Source: Azotobacter salinestris | Lineage (GTDB): Bacteria; Pseudomonadota; Gammaproteobacteria; Pseudomonadales; Pseudomonadaceae | DNA length: 64,000 nucleotides | Reading direction: 5' to 3' | NCBI RefSeq assembly: GCF_009363155.1 | Contig: NZ_CP045302.1 | Location: 2,773,001 to 2,837,000, forward strand | Shown: piece after piece, positions 63,457 to 64,000 of the stretch | Layout: every line of letters begins with the position of its first letter | Numbering within the stretch: position 1 is the stretch's first letter | The notes under the pieces: generated by a model | Told to the model about the DNA's origin: nothing | Databases searched by the model: none | What the model saw: the letters and a program-made list of their open reading frames with translations, nothing else | Translations under genes and position numbers: made by a program

Positions 63457-64000
63457 ATGGATTGCATGGTCAAGGATTTCGCAGTACCGGGGGATCGCGC
63501 CACCGACGATCGGGTGGCCAGGCAGGCGGCGTCCGACGCCGCCCGGGTGACGGGAGACATCCACACGCCACCTGGCGGATGCCGTAGCGCCCGGCCAATC
63601 GAGGCCCGGGCACTGCCGACTTTCACGACTCCGTCGCGCACAACGAGGCCTCCTGCGGCAGGACCGCGGCTGCGGCGGCCGTGCGTGGTCCGGAAAGTCC
63701 CACTCATCCGAACGACACCCCGATCGAGGGCGGCGCCGCCGACGAGGACGCGCCGAGTCTGAACCACTCGCGTCACGACAATGCGCAGGACGGGCCTGCC
63801 GAGCATCGGCCCGCGGCCTCGTGCCGCCTGTGCCCGGGCATCCGGCCATTGCCGCACGCAACCGAACGGCCGGGTCGCCGACCCGGCCAGCTTCCACCGC
63901 GATTACCACAGGAGCGCATCAACGACAGGAGCGACTACAGCAAACGGCATCAGTAGTACGCAGGCACACCCGCGCTGCTCCAGGGATTCGAAATCGGCAG
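63457..64000 (+). pseudogene. Decayed algE A-module, running off the window
   Basis: MDCMVKDFAVPGDRATDDRV at 63457 parallels the intact MEFNVKDFGAKGDGRTDDTD. Later fragments in shifting frames parallel A-module segments in the right order: DSVAHNE (DSVAHDN), PIEGGAADED (QIEGGSYYGN), HDNAQDGPAEH (HDNAQSGINAE), and ERINDRSDYS (ERADGTDYS). Long pieces between them are lost and several frameshifts are needed. The upstream DNA (63380-63456) still resembles the algE leader (AGCTTGTTCGGGTAGTCGTC). Confidence 0.85.

Noticed and set aside
57168..63857. Long open frames antisense to both algE genes (about 970 and 1160 codons)
   Set aside because: They mirror the repetitive, GC3-rich codons of the RTX modules and read as Val/Ala/Gly repeats with no start signals. 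No known family is seen.

Overview
The window is high-GC Pseudomonadaceae-type DNA and most likely comes from Azotobacter (A. vinelandii or A. chroococcum type). The best sign is a divergent pair of modular, calcium-binding RTX-type mannuronan C-5 epimerases (AlgE) at 57.3-63.2 kb, a family known chiefly from Azotobacter. A decayed third algE copy runs off the right edge. The species is inferred, not proven.

Layout. (1) 1-1.2 kb: an AAA-family ATPase cut by the left edge. (2) 1.4-8.7 kb: a co-directional envelope cluster matching E. coli yjfI-yjfJ(PspA-like)-yjfK-yjfL-yjfM-yjfC, with a rhomboid protease gene and a TrkA-linked potassium channel gene inserted between yjfJ and yjfK. The rhomboid gene is broken by a 61-bp palindromic element that itself carries an IS630 copy. 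(3) 9.1-10.3 kb: an IS5-type element. (4) 10.6-23.1 kb: a membrane protein with a 23-residue companion, a chemoreceptor, an EAL-CBS-GGDEF protein, a PAP2-like protein, LpxO, a periplasmic sugar-binding protein, and a LysR-scoAB-atoB ketone-body cluster ending in a truncated 3-hydroxyacyl-CoA dehydrogenase. (5) 23.1-29.9 kb: a MexAB-OprM-type RND efflux operon divergent from an IclR-family regulator, the arrangement known from TtgGHI/TtgV. (6) 30-38 kb: a worn region with an aldo/keto reductase, a sugar porin, remnants of a second sugar-utilisation operon (permease 5' end, internally deleted Tat-exported GH13 enzyme), a second IS630 carrying a nested IS5-type copy, a transposase remnant and a left-handed beta-helix protein. 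(7) 38-57 kb: an alpha-galactoside/galactose regulon. (8) 57-64 kb: the algE genes.

The sugar genes fit one pathway. Porins (LamB-like) and a LacY/RafB-type permease admit melibiose/raffinose-type sugars. GH4 and GH36 alpha-galactosidases and a GH13 alpha-glucosidase cut them. Mutarotase, an SDR dehydrogenase and an SMP-30 lactonase turn galactose into galactonate. DgoD, DgoK and DgoA, with transporter DgoT, complete the De Ley-Doudoroff route to pyruvate and glyceraldehyde-3-phosphate. An AraC-type and an IclR-type regulator lie inside the region. Two different repeated promoter motifs link its parts: a 38-nt motif at four places, and an inverted-repeat operator at three places. The first is tentatively assigned to AraC and the second to IclR.

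The region has been heavily reworked. It carries two IS630 copies, two IS5-type copies, at least four members of one TA-flanked palindromic MITE family, an inverted partial duplication of the iclR 5' end fused to an enolase tail, an internally deleted second iclR copy upstream of the GH36 gene, and a decayed duplicate of the sugar operon.
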